Below are positions 1 to 12,530 of a DNA stretch of 64,000 bases, piece after piece (the stretch's first letter is position 1; every line of letters begins with the position of its first letter). Source of the stretch: Citrus sinensis (taxonomy: Eukaryota > Streptophyta > Magnoliopsida > Sapindales > Rutaceae). The stretch spans positions 34,869,001 to 34,933,000 of the forward strand of contig NC_068560.1 of assembly GCF_022201045.2 (NCBI RefSeq), written 5' to 3'. A model generated the notes under the pieces. It was not told the DNA's origin. It did no database searches and worked only from the letters and a program-made list of their open reading frames with translations. A program made the translations under genes and the position numbers.

Positions 1-739
1 TTTAAGTTATCATCTTGATAAGTGTTGGGGTTTTGATCATGTCTCTTTAATTTGCTCAAATGATGCCTTCTGTTCTCTGATAATAAACATATATATTTTG
101 CCATTGTGTGGTGGCTTCTATCAGTTGACGAAATTTTTAATTTCAGTGCCACATGAAATCTTAAGATGGAGGCATGTATATTCTGTTGGAATTGAAGGGA
201 CACTTGTTGTGTAAATAGATATGTAGGGTAGATGCATCTCTTTTGGATATTTTAAGTTCTCATGGAATAAAGATTGGCATTAAATATGTTAACATTTGTT
301 TCTGATATCTAACTGTGAACTAGGATGCTGTTAGAATGTTGAAAGAATTATACTTTCAGGTTGTAGAACTCAACAAAGCAGTTTAATATTTGAAATTAAT
401 GGGAGCAAGTTATCTTGGACAATAATTTTTTTTAAGGAACTAAACTTAGTGCCCAGGTCTTCAAATTTCTTGTGTTTGCCCCCAACCCAACCTTCTACCC
501 TCTCCTTCCACCACGGCCCCCACCCCACACCTCCCCTCTCTCTATAATCACATCAAGTGTTCCCTGCACTGTGAATGCCCCTAGTTGTTTCTTTCTTTAG
601 AAGTGTTGAACATTCTCGTTATCGGGTGCCTGTTTCCCTGCTTCTCTCATGATGTAGAGCACGCAATTATCTGCTGATTTCATATTCTGAAAAATGCCTG
701 TGATTGATAGATGACGTTTCTACTGTTTCTCTATCTCAG
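1..739 (+). other. intronic sequence of the CstF64 gene
   Basis: No open frame resembling the RRM, hinge or other CstF64 segments is seen here on the + strand. The block ends in a strong pyrimidine-rich tract followed by AG at 738-739, so it is read as the last intron. A weaker AG at 707-708 would lengthen the final exon in frame by about 10 codons. Confidence 0.6.
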
Positions 740-889
740 CCGCAGATCTCACCTGATGTAGAGTCCGCCTTACTTCAGCAAGTGTTGAGTTTAACGCCGG
801 AGCAGCTGAATTCATTGCCACCTGAGCAGCGTCAACAAGTCATTCAGCTCCAACAGGCATTATTGCGAGATCAAATGCAACCATCCTAA
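740..889 (+). CDS. CSTF64: CstF64 (cleavage stimulation factor subunit 2), last exon only
   Basis: This exon encodes the C-terminal helical domain of the 64-kDa cleavage stimulation factor subunit. In the nucleus that protein binds U/GU-rich RNA downstream of the poly(A) site and recruits the 3'-end processing machinery. The visible signature is the hydrophobic heptad stretch [16 protein letters not shown] followed by [13 protein letters not shown], typical of the Pcf11/symplekin-contacting tail. The stop codon is TAA at 887-889. The start at 740 follows the best acceptor and is in phase 0, but an acceptor at 708 is possible. The RRM and hinge lie to the left of the window. The 3' UTR probably runs to about 1.3 kb. 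From memory of Arabidopsis, CstF64 is next to an ABC1K gene there too. Confidence 0.85.
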   Translation, partial: PQISPDVESALLQQVLSLTPEQLNSLPPEQRQQVIQLQQALLRDQMQPS

Positions 890-2070
890 CAGTAAACTGT
901 CAGGTGGATGAACATTCATGTTGCTGCAGGCCACTTCTTTTTTCACTTTGCCGTCAAGGAGGAGAGAGGCCTCCTATTTATTCAATGAAATACGAATGCC
1001 TTGTAAAATTATCAATCACAATAGACTTGATTTCTCATCAGGATACAGAAGCATCATACCATTCATGTAACATTAATGAGATTGTAGATTACGGGAAAAA
1101 ATCAGTTAGAAAAAAGAAAATTTTGTATTATGTTCCTACTGCCAGAGATTTGGTTTTTTATTTTTCTTTTGTTTTTCGGTTCTCACGATTAAGGATTTCT
1201 TATTTGCTTGTCCCTGGTCTCCATTTGTTTCTGACATTCTTGTTTGTTGGATTTAAGCAAATAATGCGAGACTAGGACTTTTCGTTTGAGCTATAGATTT
1301 TCAGTCAATGTGCCTTGCCTTGATTACCGAAGATGAAGCACTGAGGTGTTTGCTAAATTTTAGATTATGAAAGCGTTAATGGAAGAGTGGATTGGGAAAG
1401 CAACATTGCTATATCGTGCCAACGATGCTACTGCTAGCTGGATAAAATCTTGCATGGGCTCGTTGTCTAATTATTGAGAGCTGTTTTGGTACTTCTCTCG
1501 AGTGTCTAGAAGTGACGTGAAGCTGGGAAAAACTTGAGAGTTGAGACTGTCCAAATCACCCAGATGTATTCGAATCCGGATTATCTAAAACGGATCACCC
1601 AAACTATAATTGATATAATACCTAACACGTATGACTAAAATGAACAAACAGTTAGAACACGTATTTTTTTAATTTTTATTTTTTGTTTGAATCTGTTTGA
1701 TAATCAAATTAGTAATTTTTTTTTTTGAATTGAATGAGAAAGTCTTACCAAACGCCCTACCCTCTTCTTTGAAAGCTTCCTGGAAAAGTCAATTCAAAAA
1801 CACGAGGTCAACAAAACAGCTCGGGCAAAGTTCCAGGCGAGATACTCAGAATTCAACTGATAATAACGAAACAATAAAAGTCGTGAAACTAAGCTAATTA
1901 AGTAATTCCAGGTCCACGAGAAAATTCATTTTTAGTTATAAAAAAAAAAAAAAAAAACCGAATTTGGCGCTAAGACACCAACCTCGCCTTCTCCTCTCTC
2001 TCACTTCTCCGTTTTCAGCCTTCTTCTTTGGCAGTTCGTTTTTGGGGGGGGTAAAAAGAAAGAGTAAAAA
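890..2070. other. CstF64 3' UTR and intergenic spacer / shikimate kinase promoter
   Basis: The first ~400 bases are probable 3' UTR. An open frame at 904-1275 here has no recognisable family. The rest is AT-rich spacer, with a poly(A) run at about 1940-1957, just upstream of a pyrimidine-rich stretch that probably marks the 5' UTR of the shikimate kinase gene. Confidence 0.5.
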
Positions 2071-4563
2071 ATGAAAGCTTTAACGTATGGCTCAACTCTG
2101 CAATTTAGTACAAGTGTTGGTGGGGAGATCGGCTCTTTCAATCAGAATTGCAAGAGACAACAGACTCAACAACACTTCATAAATTTGAATCCTTTGAAAC
2201 TGAAAAGGCACAGAACTTTGAATTTAGTTCCTGCACACGTCTCTAAAGATTCCAATGGTGAGTGACTTTGAGTTATATGATTCTTGCAAATCAAAGTGTT
2301 TGCTCTCTTTACTGCATAGCCACTGAGTGGATATCTATTTAAACTTTAATGATTCGTTTCTTTAATTTTTTATATTCAAATGTTTTGTAGCTCATGATGT
2401 GGAATCAGGAACGTTTTGTGATTCTTTAGATGGGAAATGGTTGTTGAAGGTATCGAGTTTTTTTTTTTTTTTTTTAATCATTTGATGATTGTTTTTTTTT
2501 TCCCAAAAAAAAAAAAAGAAGTTAAAAGTGAAATGGGTTGAGGGTTTAAGCATCTACAGATTTCGGATGAGTCAAGACATTTTGTTTCTAATTGCAGGCG
2601 AAGGGAAGAGAGGTTGCATCATGCTTAGATGGGCAGTGTTTATTTCTTGTTGGTTGGTTTTCTAGTCCGAACTTTGTCTTTTTAGATTATATCGGTGCTT
2701 GTGATTGTAATTTTACTCCAATGGGTTTCAATTGTCAGGAATGATGGGTTCTGGAAAAACAACAGTTGGTGAGATTTTGTCAGATGCGCTTGATTATACT
2801 TTTGCTGACAGGTTAGTGTCTAGACTAATAGCTTCAGTATGTTTCTATTTGAGTTGAGCCTTCTACAAAAATGGTATCAGGACGTGGTTCCTGAGCCATT
2901 GCGGAATTATGAAACAGCTTATTATAGGCATATGAGTACTTGTTGATAGGCTGAATATATCAATCTATAACATTTGATTCACAATTAGCAGGCTGAGTGC
3001 CAATATTTGGTGCCAGCATAGAGTTGGAATTAGCAAATTACTATGTTTCTAGACATGGAAAGCGTTTTCAGTAATTGTACATGTTCACAGCGACGGCAAC
3101 TTTGTGTTTGACATCTAACAATAGCTGTTTGTTGCACGTGCACAAATTTCTATGTCTATGTTATTTCAGTGACAAGTATGTGGAGAAGCTTATGGGTGGA
3201 ACTTCTGTGGCTCAAATTTTTAAGGAGTCTGGGGAAGCTTACTTCAGAGAATATGAGGTTTGACAGTAAACAACGCATTCATGTATTAGCTTCTGCATTT
3301 TTCCATCTCATCTCATCTCCTTTCATTTTGTTTTACCATTTTTCCAGATTCCGGTCTTCATAAAATCTGTTTCCAGTTTGCCTACAAACTTTCTCTGAAT
3401 AATTTACAGTACACCCTTTCCTTTCCCTTGGTGTTTTCTTTCTCGCAAAGGTGGCCACTGCCTGTTCTATTGAAGTGGAGCCTTCGTGAATCATGATTGG
3501 GTTTTGGCGTCAAAATTTGAATTTATTCAAAACTGTTAACTTCATGGCCGAGTTCATTAGCTTTTTCACTGTACAGAGGAGCCAGAGAGTAATAGTTTCT
3601 TCTCTACATTGCAGAGCAAGGCACTGCAGAAATTGTCCTTGGTACCACAACAAGTTGTAGCCACAGGTGGTGGTGCAGTGGTTCGCCCACTCAACTGGTA
3701 TTGTAGCTTCATGAATGTAAAAGCTTTTCAATGTGTAATTCACATAAACTCTGTTTTATGTTGTTATTAATTGTTAATTGGGTGAGGTGCATGACCACCT
3801 TTAAAAATTTCAGGAGATTTATGAGGCAGGGCATCACTGTCTTTCTCAATGTACCCCTGGATGCCTTGGCAAGGAGAATTGCCGCTGTTGGAACAGATTC
3901 CTTCCCTCTCTTGGATTATGATTCAGCCGATTCTTATACAAAGGTGGCATCCGTCTGTCTTTTTTATGTCCAATACCATACAAGTTTACAGATTTTGACA
4001 CTCCCCCTTCAACTCTGTACAGGCATTTACGGCACTGTCTGCTCTTTCAAAGGAGAGATCCGAGGCATATGCAAATGCTGATGCTACCGTTTCTCTTCTC
4101 AGTACGTCCTCTCTCTCTGTATTGCATTTGCATGTTTATGATCCTGATTTCTCTTGCGTTCTACTGTTGTATTTTGCTCTATGTTTATATGCATGGTTCT
4201 TGTTATCGCACACGTTGGACAAGACCTTCCAAGTGGTTTCAAAAATTCACTCCCGCTCTCATTTTTCTGCAGTTTCCGATTTTGCTGTGATACACATTAA
4301 TGGATTTCTTGTTTTCCAGATCTTGCAGCATGCATTGGTCTCAAAGATGTACTAGATATTACGCCCACCACCATAGCAATGGAGGTCTTGCTCCTGCTTA
4401 ATCTTTAATCTATCACCTGCTCATCTAAGAATATGAAACCAAATTGGAAAAAATTTAAAAGAAGCTAATATTATCTACGATTGTCTGTCTTGCTAACATT
4501 GGTCTTGAATTTATGCAGGTGCTTGTACAAGCTCAGAAATATCTAAATTCTAAACGGCGATAA
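2071..4563 (+). CDS. SK: shikimate kinase, plastid-targeted, 10 exons
   Basis: Shikimate kinase phosphorylates shikimate at O3 with ATP, the fifth step of the chorismate pathway in plastids. Exons: 2071-2257, 2391-2449, 2598-2652, 2739-2811, 3170-3257, 3615-3697, 3814-3943, 4023-4101, 4320-4384, 4519-4563. All junctions are GT-AG and all phases agree, giving 287 aa. Residues 1-60 are Ser/Lys/Asn/Gln-rich and look like a transit peptide. The P-loop GMMGSGKT is near residue 101, the shikimate-binding Asp is in DSD (124-126), the FRE arginine is present, and GGGA is at 172-175. The LID motif, usually S-R-P-L-L in plants, reads S-F-P-L-L: Phe212 replaces the arginine that contacts ATP and shikimate. 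The intact P-loop argues against the SKL1 paralog. Activity is uncertain because of Phe212. Confidence 0.93.
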
Positions 4564-4965
4564 TGGCGGGTCCATTCAAATGCTTTCTTAACAAAGCAAA
4601 TTCATTGCCTATATTTACCTCTCTTTTCAGTAATGCGATCATCCAGTGAATTTGTTTTCATTTTCATCAAGGCTGCCAATGTTATACATGCCGTGAGTAA
4701 AAATTTACAGGCCTTTCTTTTTGAATTGTTGTACACATGAAATAAATAAATTCAATCAAATGTCTTTCTTATACCATGATTATGGTAAGCTTTAAGTATC
4801 TAACGGCGACCTAAAGAATTGTAATTAAACCATGGAAAAATAGTAAACCTGCAAGTAGATTCATACTGAACACACCGCAGATTTATCCTGCTTGTCACAA
4901 GTCCTACTTCAAAGTTATCCTGTGAACATAGTTGATGGAGACAGACAGGAAGATGAATAGCCTGC
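4564..4965. other. convergent 3' region between shikimate kinase and ABC1K
   Basis: About 400 bases hold the 3' ends of two tail-to-tail genes. AATAAA-type signals occur near 4740-4750 on the + strand. Nothing else is visible. Confidence 0.6.
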
Positions 4966-7900
4966 TCATAAGAACATCCTCCTAATGGTCCGAGCCGCAG
5001 CACGGGAAATCAACCTTCCGGCCAGATCAGCAGGCAAGTGAAGAAACTCCTGTTGCAGTTCTGGTGGGAGCTGCCACGTATTTTAATGAGGTATAACAAT
5101 TTAAATTTAATCAAAGGGTCTATAGACAAGGAAATACAGAGATACATTTGCGTAAGTTTTACCTCAGGAATAACAGAAAGAATGGGTAAAACCTCTTGTG
5201 CTGAAGCAAGTTGATAGAAAACAAGTGACGCTTCTTCCGAGTACGTTGTTTGATTTTTGTATATGCTACCCTCTTTAACTTCCTGCAAGATAATTATAAC
5301 AAGCTGTTTAAAAACATCACAGTGTACTACGTCATGGTCTTGAACAAGCAAGACTCTCACCACACTGGCACTTTTGCTACTCTGGACTCTTGACAGTAAT
5401 AACAAAAGACGACGCAAATTTGTCAAGTTGATTCTGTCTTCTTCGGTCAGTGAAGAGAATGAAAAGGGAGCTGCGAAGGGTATCACTGCTGAAGTAAAAT
5501 AATCTAGGGTTGCTATTCCAAGTGCATCCAATCCCTGTGTACAGTTGCAGGAAAAATTCAGAGTACAAATTGACACAGATCGAATATTTTTAGCTTTGAT
5601 TGTTATTGAACAGCATATTATGTTTCAATGGGTAATGTGCTAGAGATGGAGATGTAAAATAGTGCATAGAAGCATACCTTAGCAAATTCTTGAAGAAGTA
5701 TTTCCCTCACAAAGGCACCCTGCCAATACTTTCTGAGTTAATAATTAAAAAGAACCACACTAATGACACAGTAAAACATCATATGGGTATACTGTATATC
5801 AATGCTACCTTCTCAGTTAATGTGAAAGAAAGGATTTCCTTGGTAATCAACCGGGAATCTGTATCTTCTGTTTGCTTTTTAACCAAGGCCTTCTCTGTCC
5901 GGGCTCGAAGGGACTGCCACACAGTTGACAAAGATGTGAAGAATAAAAGATAAGCCAAAGAGACAATAACAGCACACCCAGGGGTTCTAAAAGTGGCGGT
6001 ATATGCAAATCAGGTTCTTGTTTAGAAATACCAAATAACAGTCTTGGAAAGCAGAATGGTAAATCTTTGTTGCTCGTTAGCCAAATAAACTTTATTGTTC
6101 TGAATTTTTGGCAGTAGCCAATTGATCGAAATTACTACAGGGGAGTGAAGAAATAGAAAATTTTACCTCAGTTAGTAGAGACTCCAGCCGATCAATTCTG
6201 AAAACACCTTCCTAACAATAGAAGGGAAAATAGGAATAACAATAGCAGGTACAATAAAATATACAACTATTAAAATTATTAGATGGGAAGAAAAACACAC
6301 CTACAGACAGATGTTGGCTTTTTTACCTTGTAAAGAAGAGCTACCAACGAAGACTTCAACTGTGGTGAGCTATCAGTTAGAACTTTTCTAGCAATATACG
6401 GATATGTGCTACCCAGGACTTTGTAATTTGGGTTGGAACTGATCGCAATTCCCTCCAAGACAGCCAGGCTGAGAAAGGAAAAAGGAATGAAAGAAAAAAG
6501 GAATAAAGTATATGAGTAAAAGTAAATTGAGTATAAAATGCAGCAACTAAAAATACAATAAATGTACAGAATTGCTGATTTAACATTATTAAATGTAATG
6601 CAACTCGGTAAGTAAATGCATAATTACCTTCTAATGACAAGTGAAAAATACGAAGGTATTCGAAATTTGAACTTATACCTGCACTGATATGGAAACATTA
6701 GTTACCTTGTTAAAATTAAACGTTTGCATTTTGAACAACAACAACAATGTCACCAAGGAGAAAATCGGAATTAATCCAGACACACACATATCATGAAAGC
6801 AAGACCAAATCAGACATTAATACCATTTTCCCTTTCTTTTCCTTGTCTTTATCATTTCTGTTTTACCCCACAAACTAGATTAGCCACTGCATCCACCATA
6901 AGTTTCAAGTGTATGCTATTTTAATTTATTTTTGATAGGATATGCCATTTTATTTTATTACTCATATATGATTTCTAGATAATACATTACTGGCTCAAGA
7001 TTATAGCAGACACTGCAGAAGACCCAGCAGTATGAATTTGAATAGCTCGTATTCCCAAACGTGCATAGACAACTCTAGAACTGTTAGATACAAAAGTGAA
7101 ATGCTGCAAATGACAATAAAGACCATATATTCCAGCTACAGAACTAAGAGATCACATAGGAGTATATGAACTTCAAAGCAACCTTGATCTTTTTACAGAT
7201 TTTTTGAGTTGAAGAATAAATGTTCAAAGCATGTGAGAAATGCTTGGATATATTAACAAAGAAGATTTCTAAAGAAGCCGAAAAAAGAAATTAATTGAAA
7301 AAGAAAAAAATTATACCACTGTCTGACTCCATTACTAAATCCAGGATTAAATGCAATTGAGATTTACCATAATTCTATAAATATTACATTTAAGTGTTTA
7401 TCTTCCACAAAACATAAAACAGGATTACAGGAACACCTTACATGGTAGCTCCCAAGTTTCCTAGAAGGTCCCCAAAGCTTATATTTCTGACTCCTTTGGC
7501 AACAGCATTTTGAAAGACCCCTGCAAACAAACAAATCGGGAGCAGCAAAATTAGTAAAAAACCCCTCAGGGATAGAAACCAAGGCTCAGCACAGAAACCC
7601 TTGGTTCGTGGACAGATGGAGGAAACCTGTTAAAGCTTTTGTAACAGCCTCCTTCTCTGCAGTTGGTGGAAGAAGCCTGCAGAATTCAACAAGCTTTATG
7701 ACATATTAGGAAGAAAAATTTCTTTGCAGCAAGAGGAAAAGATAGATGATTCTAATACCCAAGAGTAACAAAATCCTTAGCCAGTGCATCAAAATCCCGA
7801 TTCACAAGATGGAGACAAGCTTCAATAAATCCTTCACGGAGTTCTTCTTTAAATTCACCCATCATACCAAAATCTGGTGGCGAAAGATACTAAAAGTTAA

Positions 7901-10900
7901 TTCTGCACCATATATACTTTCTATCACTCATTGACAGGTTATTCAATTGACATAATGTGCGCACAAAAATATTGTATTCAATAATAGAAGACTTGAAAAA
8001 TAAGAAAACAAGAGAAAGGAATCATTAGTGCAGAAAGACAACCAAGCTCAAATTTGAAATCAGATCATAAATGGAAGAATTGTGCGTCTATTGCAAAATC
8101 AAGGACTGAAGAACTGATAAAACTTGCGTTAATAGAAAAGAGACTTTGTTTGAAGGTGATAAAAAGAAAGTCAGTGAAAACTTTATACAACAGGAACACA
8201 TGTTTTCATTTGTTAACTTTTGGCAAAACAAATTTCCAAACTTGCCTCAGTTTACATGGTGAATTATTTGTTCAGAAGAATACCTATATAAGCTAGCTTC
8301 CCATCATATGAACGAAAAAGATTTCCCGGATGTGGATCAGCATGATAAAACCCCTTCTCCAAAAGTTGATTGAACGAACAGTATACTCCTACCTATTCAG
8401 CCACAGGAAATAGAAAAAAGATATTAATTCAACTTTGAGAAAAACAGAAAAGTTCCACAGAAATAAATGTTCAAGAACCTTATAAAAAGGCAATTAGTTC
8501 CAACCTCAATTAAGTAAAGATCCTTTACTTCAGACAACTTTTGCCCCTACATTAGCAAAAAAAAGGGAAAAACATAAGCAAACAATCTTGAGTATATCAA
8601 GATGCAATGATGCATCTTCAAGAGGCGAAAAAAAGGATTTCCTACTGCCTCCTATGTTGTATAAAAGAGCTACCTGAATAATGCACCAAACAGTATCATA
8701 TATTGGAATTTTGAAATTCTAAGAAACACACTCAATTAGTTTGAAGTTGCTTATCCTTGATTATAAAGCAGATGTCAACCAACCCGTATGGCCAAGCAAC
8801 CATTTCTAGCCCTTCTTCCAAGTATTTGGATCAAAATCCTATACTAACATATAGAAAATATCAGGAAATAGAAAATACCTCGACCCATTCCATAATAAGG
8901 ACCTTTCGAGTTGTTTGCTCCACATACATTTCTGGAATCAAAACATCTTGTATTCCCCCATATAGTTGTCTATTCAAGGATGTGGGAGACAAAATTTAGA
9001 GCATCATCAGCCCATAAAGTACTTAACGTTTCATAAAATACATAGCCATCATGATCATAAAAAGTAATATGGAATACATTTAGAGCATCATCAAATCATG
9101 TATCTTACCTAAATTTAAGCCCATTTTTTGCTTCTATTTTATAGTCCAGCTCCTGCATTCAATGGGATCACCTGTATTCAATATGAAGCTCTAAGAATAT
9201 TCCTCAAACAAGTTCATTCAATAAAACAATTTAAGAAAAAGCATGACACGTTCTATGACTAACGAAATGTGTATGATTACGAAACTTTTAAATGACACAG
9301 TAATAAGTTATTTTAAGACAAAAATGATAATGCATTTATCTAGATAAAGCATAAGGATGTTGGCATATACCCGAAAAAGACTTGATGCCCATTCATCAAC
9401 TACAGCCTGCAAATTGAATAATTTCTTTTTCATTAACTACTAGTTAATCCATAAGAAAGAAAAAACCCATTCTAACTACATGGACTGAATTCAAGAATAT
9501 CATTTAGCCTAATATGAAGATGGTGCATTACCCACCCAAGTTACAAGTTGCAATACTACCTGAAGATCAGTGTTGAATTTTCTAGCTTTCCGGATCAACC
9601 CTGCTATAAAATGCAGTATGAAAATGTCTAATGAAATTGCAGCCTGAACACCAGGTCTTTGCACTTTGACAGCAACAACTCTTCCACTCTGACGAAGTCT
9701 AGCTTGATAAACCTGTTTGAGACAAACAGAAGACAACGTGTTCCAATTGTCTAGTTAAAAACTTAAACGAAAGAGAGAGAAAGAACAGTGGAATAGAAAT
9801 CATATAATCATATATTAAGTTCAAGATCACGAGCAATGCATAAGGGTATAAACAAATAAGGACCTGCCCAAGAGACGCTGCTGCTACAGGTTCTGGCGAT
9901 ATTTCAGAGAAAAGCTCATCTATCGGTAATCCAAGTTCCTGTTCTATTGTATTGAAAGCAACTTCAGAGGAAAACGGGGTTATCTGATCTTGCAACAGAG
10001 AGAGCTCATCCAAATATGATGGCGGTATCAAATCCTACAGCAAAGAAAAAGTGAATTATGATTATCAGACTACAATAAGAAAGAAAATATGCAACAGTAA
10101 CGAAATACAATGTAGAATTTACATGCAGTAAGCAACCTCATTAGAAGAGAGCCAAGTGACCTAGTCCTATTTCTGTATTCATTTCGAAAGGAGCAGGGAA
10201 GGATCTCAAAAAAGTTTAAAACAAGTAAATGACTGATCACAGATACAGCTTTGGACATTGCTGTCTCCTAGTCAAACCTGGGCCTAAGCCAAATTTTGGC
10301 CAGTTTTGCTAGTTTCAGGATTGAAATGGCTTAGACCAACCTAGATTACACCGTCAAGGTCAAGAAAATGGGCTGGTTCATTTAAGGCCTGACCTATCCA
10401 ACCAGAACCGAAGGCAAAGTTGCAAGCCTAAGGAGTTGACTCAAAGTCAAACATTCCCTCTGACCAATAGTGGTTTACTGGTTCCCTGATAAATTGATTT
10501 TCCAACAAGGTCCTCAAATAATGGTTACCAACAAGCAGCATTTTTAACAGTTGGAGGTCTCCATTCAAGGAGTAGCATTTATTTCCGTTGAAAGAAGAAT
10601 ATGAAGAAGTGTGTATGGTAGCTGAAGTTGAACAGGCAATGTACAATATAAGTCTAACTTGTTGCAATAGACATGACAACTTACAGGTCGAGAAGAAACA
10701 GCCTGAGCAATTTTGACGTACGCCTAAAAAAACATAAGGGGGGAAAAACTCATTATTCATCAGGAAAAATAAAATTGAAGCGAAGAGAAAAACATAGGCA
10801 ATTCTAACTAAATTTGGACTTATAAAATACCAAAGTAAATAATTAACATACTGGACCGAGCTCCACCAATATCTTCCGCAACTCGGCAGCTCTAACCTGA

Positions 10901-11338
10901 AAAGCGAAAGCAAGCAGGGTCAATGATGCACGACAAATAAGTTTGCTATTTGACGAATAAAATTGAAAGAAATTGCTATAAACTCCTCACCGGAAACATC
11001 TGGTCGGATCGCTCCATTAGTTCATCAACAAACCGCGACCCGAACCACCATCCGAAAGTCGTGCCAACTTGAAATACTCGCCGCAGCAAAATCAACGGCT
11101 TTCTTCTATAAACAGAAGCGATTTTTCTCAAATCGTATTCTACGATGGAGTCGGCGTCGGTCGAGCTGAGCTTGAACAAGTAGCTCGACTTCTCGGTGAA
11201 CGCATCGACGTCGTCGCGAGTGGCAGACACTCGCGAGGACTTGAGGTGCCGGTGGTTTATTGGCTTTCCATAGATTTTAAGTTGTTGATTGGCGGGAAGG
11301 GCGGGGATTGGCGGTGACGCGAAGAGGAGGAGTGTCAT
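4966..11338 (-). CDS. ABC1K5: ABC1-family atypical kinase (ABC1K), chloroplast type, 21 exons
   Basis: Plant ABC1K proteins are UbiB/ADCK-like atypical kinases. Many sit on plastoglobules or thylakoids and regulate prenyl-lipid metabolism. Exons (high to low): 11338-10991, 10896-10852, 10723-10685, 10034-9864, 9712-9560, 9406-9371, 9152-9109, 8969-8879, 8546-8505, 8392-8284, 7873-7759, 7676-7627, 7520-7442, 6678-6628, 6468-6327, 6211-6167, 5913-5809, 5719-5678, 5534-5361, 5282-5163, 5070-4966. The frame stays open through all junctions, giving 701 aa. Key sites: the KxGQ-like element KIAQ (135-138), the alanine-rich loop AAAS (195-198) replacing a Gly loop, VAVK with Lys217, ELDY with acidic residues (265 on), HADPHPGN (340-347) and DFG (360-362). 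The N-terminus is plausibly a transit peptide. The family is certain. Orthology to ABC1K5 rests on length and on my recollection that it neighbours CstF64 in Arabidopsis. Confidence 0.93.
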
Positions 11339-11924
11339 TGATATTAATCACGCGCGGCGGGTGATGAAATGTAATGGGAGTGACGAATTTAACAATATTA
11401 AAATGAAATATGAATGCAGCGAGAAAGAAGGGGACGAGACAAGAGTAAAGCTCTGAGGTGTTTTGGTGGGAGTGTAAAAATCGACAGATACGTGTAAGGC
11501 AACGGGGCGGCAATTTTTTCGTGGTTCTTTTTATACTTTATCCACATTTCTCTCCCTCTTTGGCTCTCTATTGTCATTTTCTACCGATAATCCCGAATTC
11601 GTTATTCCTCATTGTTTCTCATCCATCCATCCACATATAAAAAAACATCATTTTCTTTCTTTTCGTTTTTAATTCATCCCATCGAAACTTAGTTTACTTG
11701 TGTATGTGTATGTATATGTATATATGTATATACATATATGCATATTTTGATAGTAATATTATTAATGAAGAGACTGCTGTCAAGTTACATTATATGTAAC
11801 TCTTCGCTGGTTAAAGATAGTCACTGGTAATATGTAAAAATAATTCAAACAAGTCATGAGTAATTATTTTTAGATTTATTGTAAATTAAATTATAGTAAC
11901 CATCACATACTATACCTAATTAAC
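11339..11924. other. ABC1K promoter/5' UTR side and AT-rich spacer
   Basis: Sequence just upstream of the ABC1K ATG is moderately GC-rich and probably carries the 5' UTR. It is followed by a degenerate (TATG)n/(TA)n microsatellite at about 11700-11740. No gene is visible. Confidence 0.5.
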
Positions 11925-12530
11925 CTAAGCAACATCTATATGCCTAACATTTCTTGGCGTCTCCTGGACGTTCGTCTTAGTCAGGGTGAGCACCCCATGG
12001 TCCAGCCCAGAGTCGATCTTCTCCAATTTAGCATTCTCCGGCAGCCGGAACCGCCTCACGAAGCTGCCACGTCGGGTTTCAGCACGGTGCCACATGCTCT
12101 TTTGTTCTCCTCTTCTACTTTCACCTTCACGTCCTCTTTCCTCACCCCTGCGGCCGTTATTGCACAAGGCTTGGAGATTAGACACTAGGGCTTTTGCAAA
12201 ATCACAAAACGGTGAAATGAGGGCACATAAGCCTACGAAGCAGTTTCACTTTGTTTCATGCGTGGAGTACGGACGTAGTAGAGAGAGCAGGCGTTACTAA
12301 AGACATGTGCGTCCTCAGTTTCTGAGAAAAGAGAGTCGAGCATTGAATTTAGAGGTAAATCTATTAACCTGGGAGGTCAGCATGAAAGACATGTGCGTCC
12401 TCAGTTTCTTGCCAAATCAACGCGAGCATGAGCAAAGGCATTGGTGATTTCGTCATTCTCGTGTTCAAGCTCTCAATCTCGAAGCCAGATTGCTTCATTG
12501 CTAGGGGGGTGTCCCACACATCAGAAGAGT
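11925..12530 (-). pseudogene. small heat-shock protein (HSP20) pseudogene
   Basis: Cytosolic small heat-shock proteins hold unfolding clients through an alpha-crystallin domain. The minus strand first shows RVD, then WQETEDAHVFHADLPG, the start of that domain, then a TAA. A second frame (from about 12185 down to 11925) carries WHRAETRRGSFVRRFRLPEN and a beta-strand ending GVLTLT. An extra T between RVD and WQET shifts the frame. The stop after DLPG, a duplicated 25-base block (12299-12323 and 12385-12409) and loss of the central strands show it is dead. Upstream, DVWDTPL resembles the N-terminal DIWDPF motif. The usual I-x-I/V tail is degraded to RHIDVA. It could be a fragment left by a duplication. 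No expression-competent start is seen. Confidence 0.8.
12299..12409. repeat. 25-base direct duplication inside the HSP20 pseudogene
   Basis: Bases 12299-12323 and 12385-12409 are identical, 86 bases apart. The copy at 12385 encodes the expected ETEDAHVF codons. The copy at 12299 sits where the next beta strand should be, so it marks a local tandem duplication. Confidence 0.85.

Noticed and set aside
904-1275. 123-codon open frame after the CstF64 stop
   Set aside because: It lies in the probable 3' UTR, has no recognisable family and has low-complexity, AT-driven composition.
2071-4563. Shikimate kinase-like SKL1 instead of true shikimate kinase
   Set aside because: SKL1 proteins lose the P-loop Gly-Lys-Thr. 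This protein keeps [11 protein letters not shown] and GGGA, so it belongs with true shikimate kinases despite Phe212.
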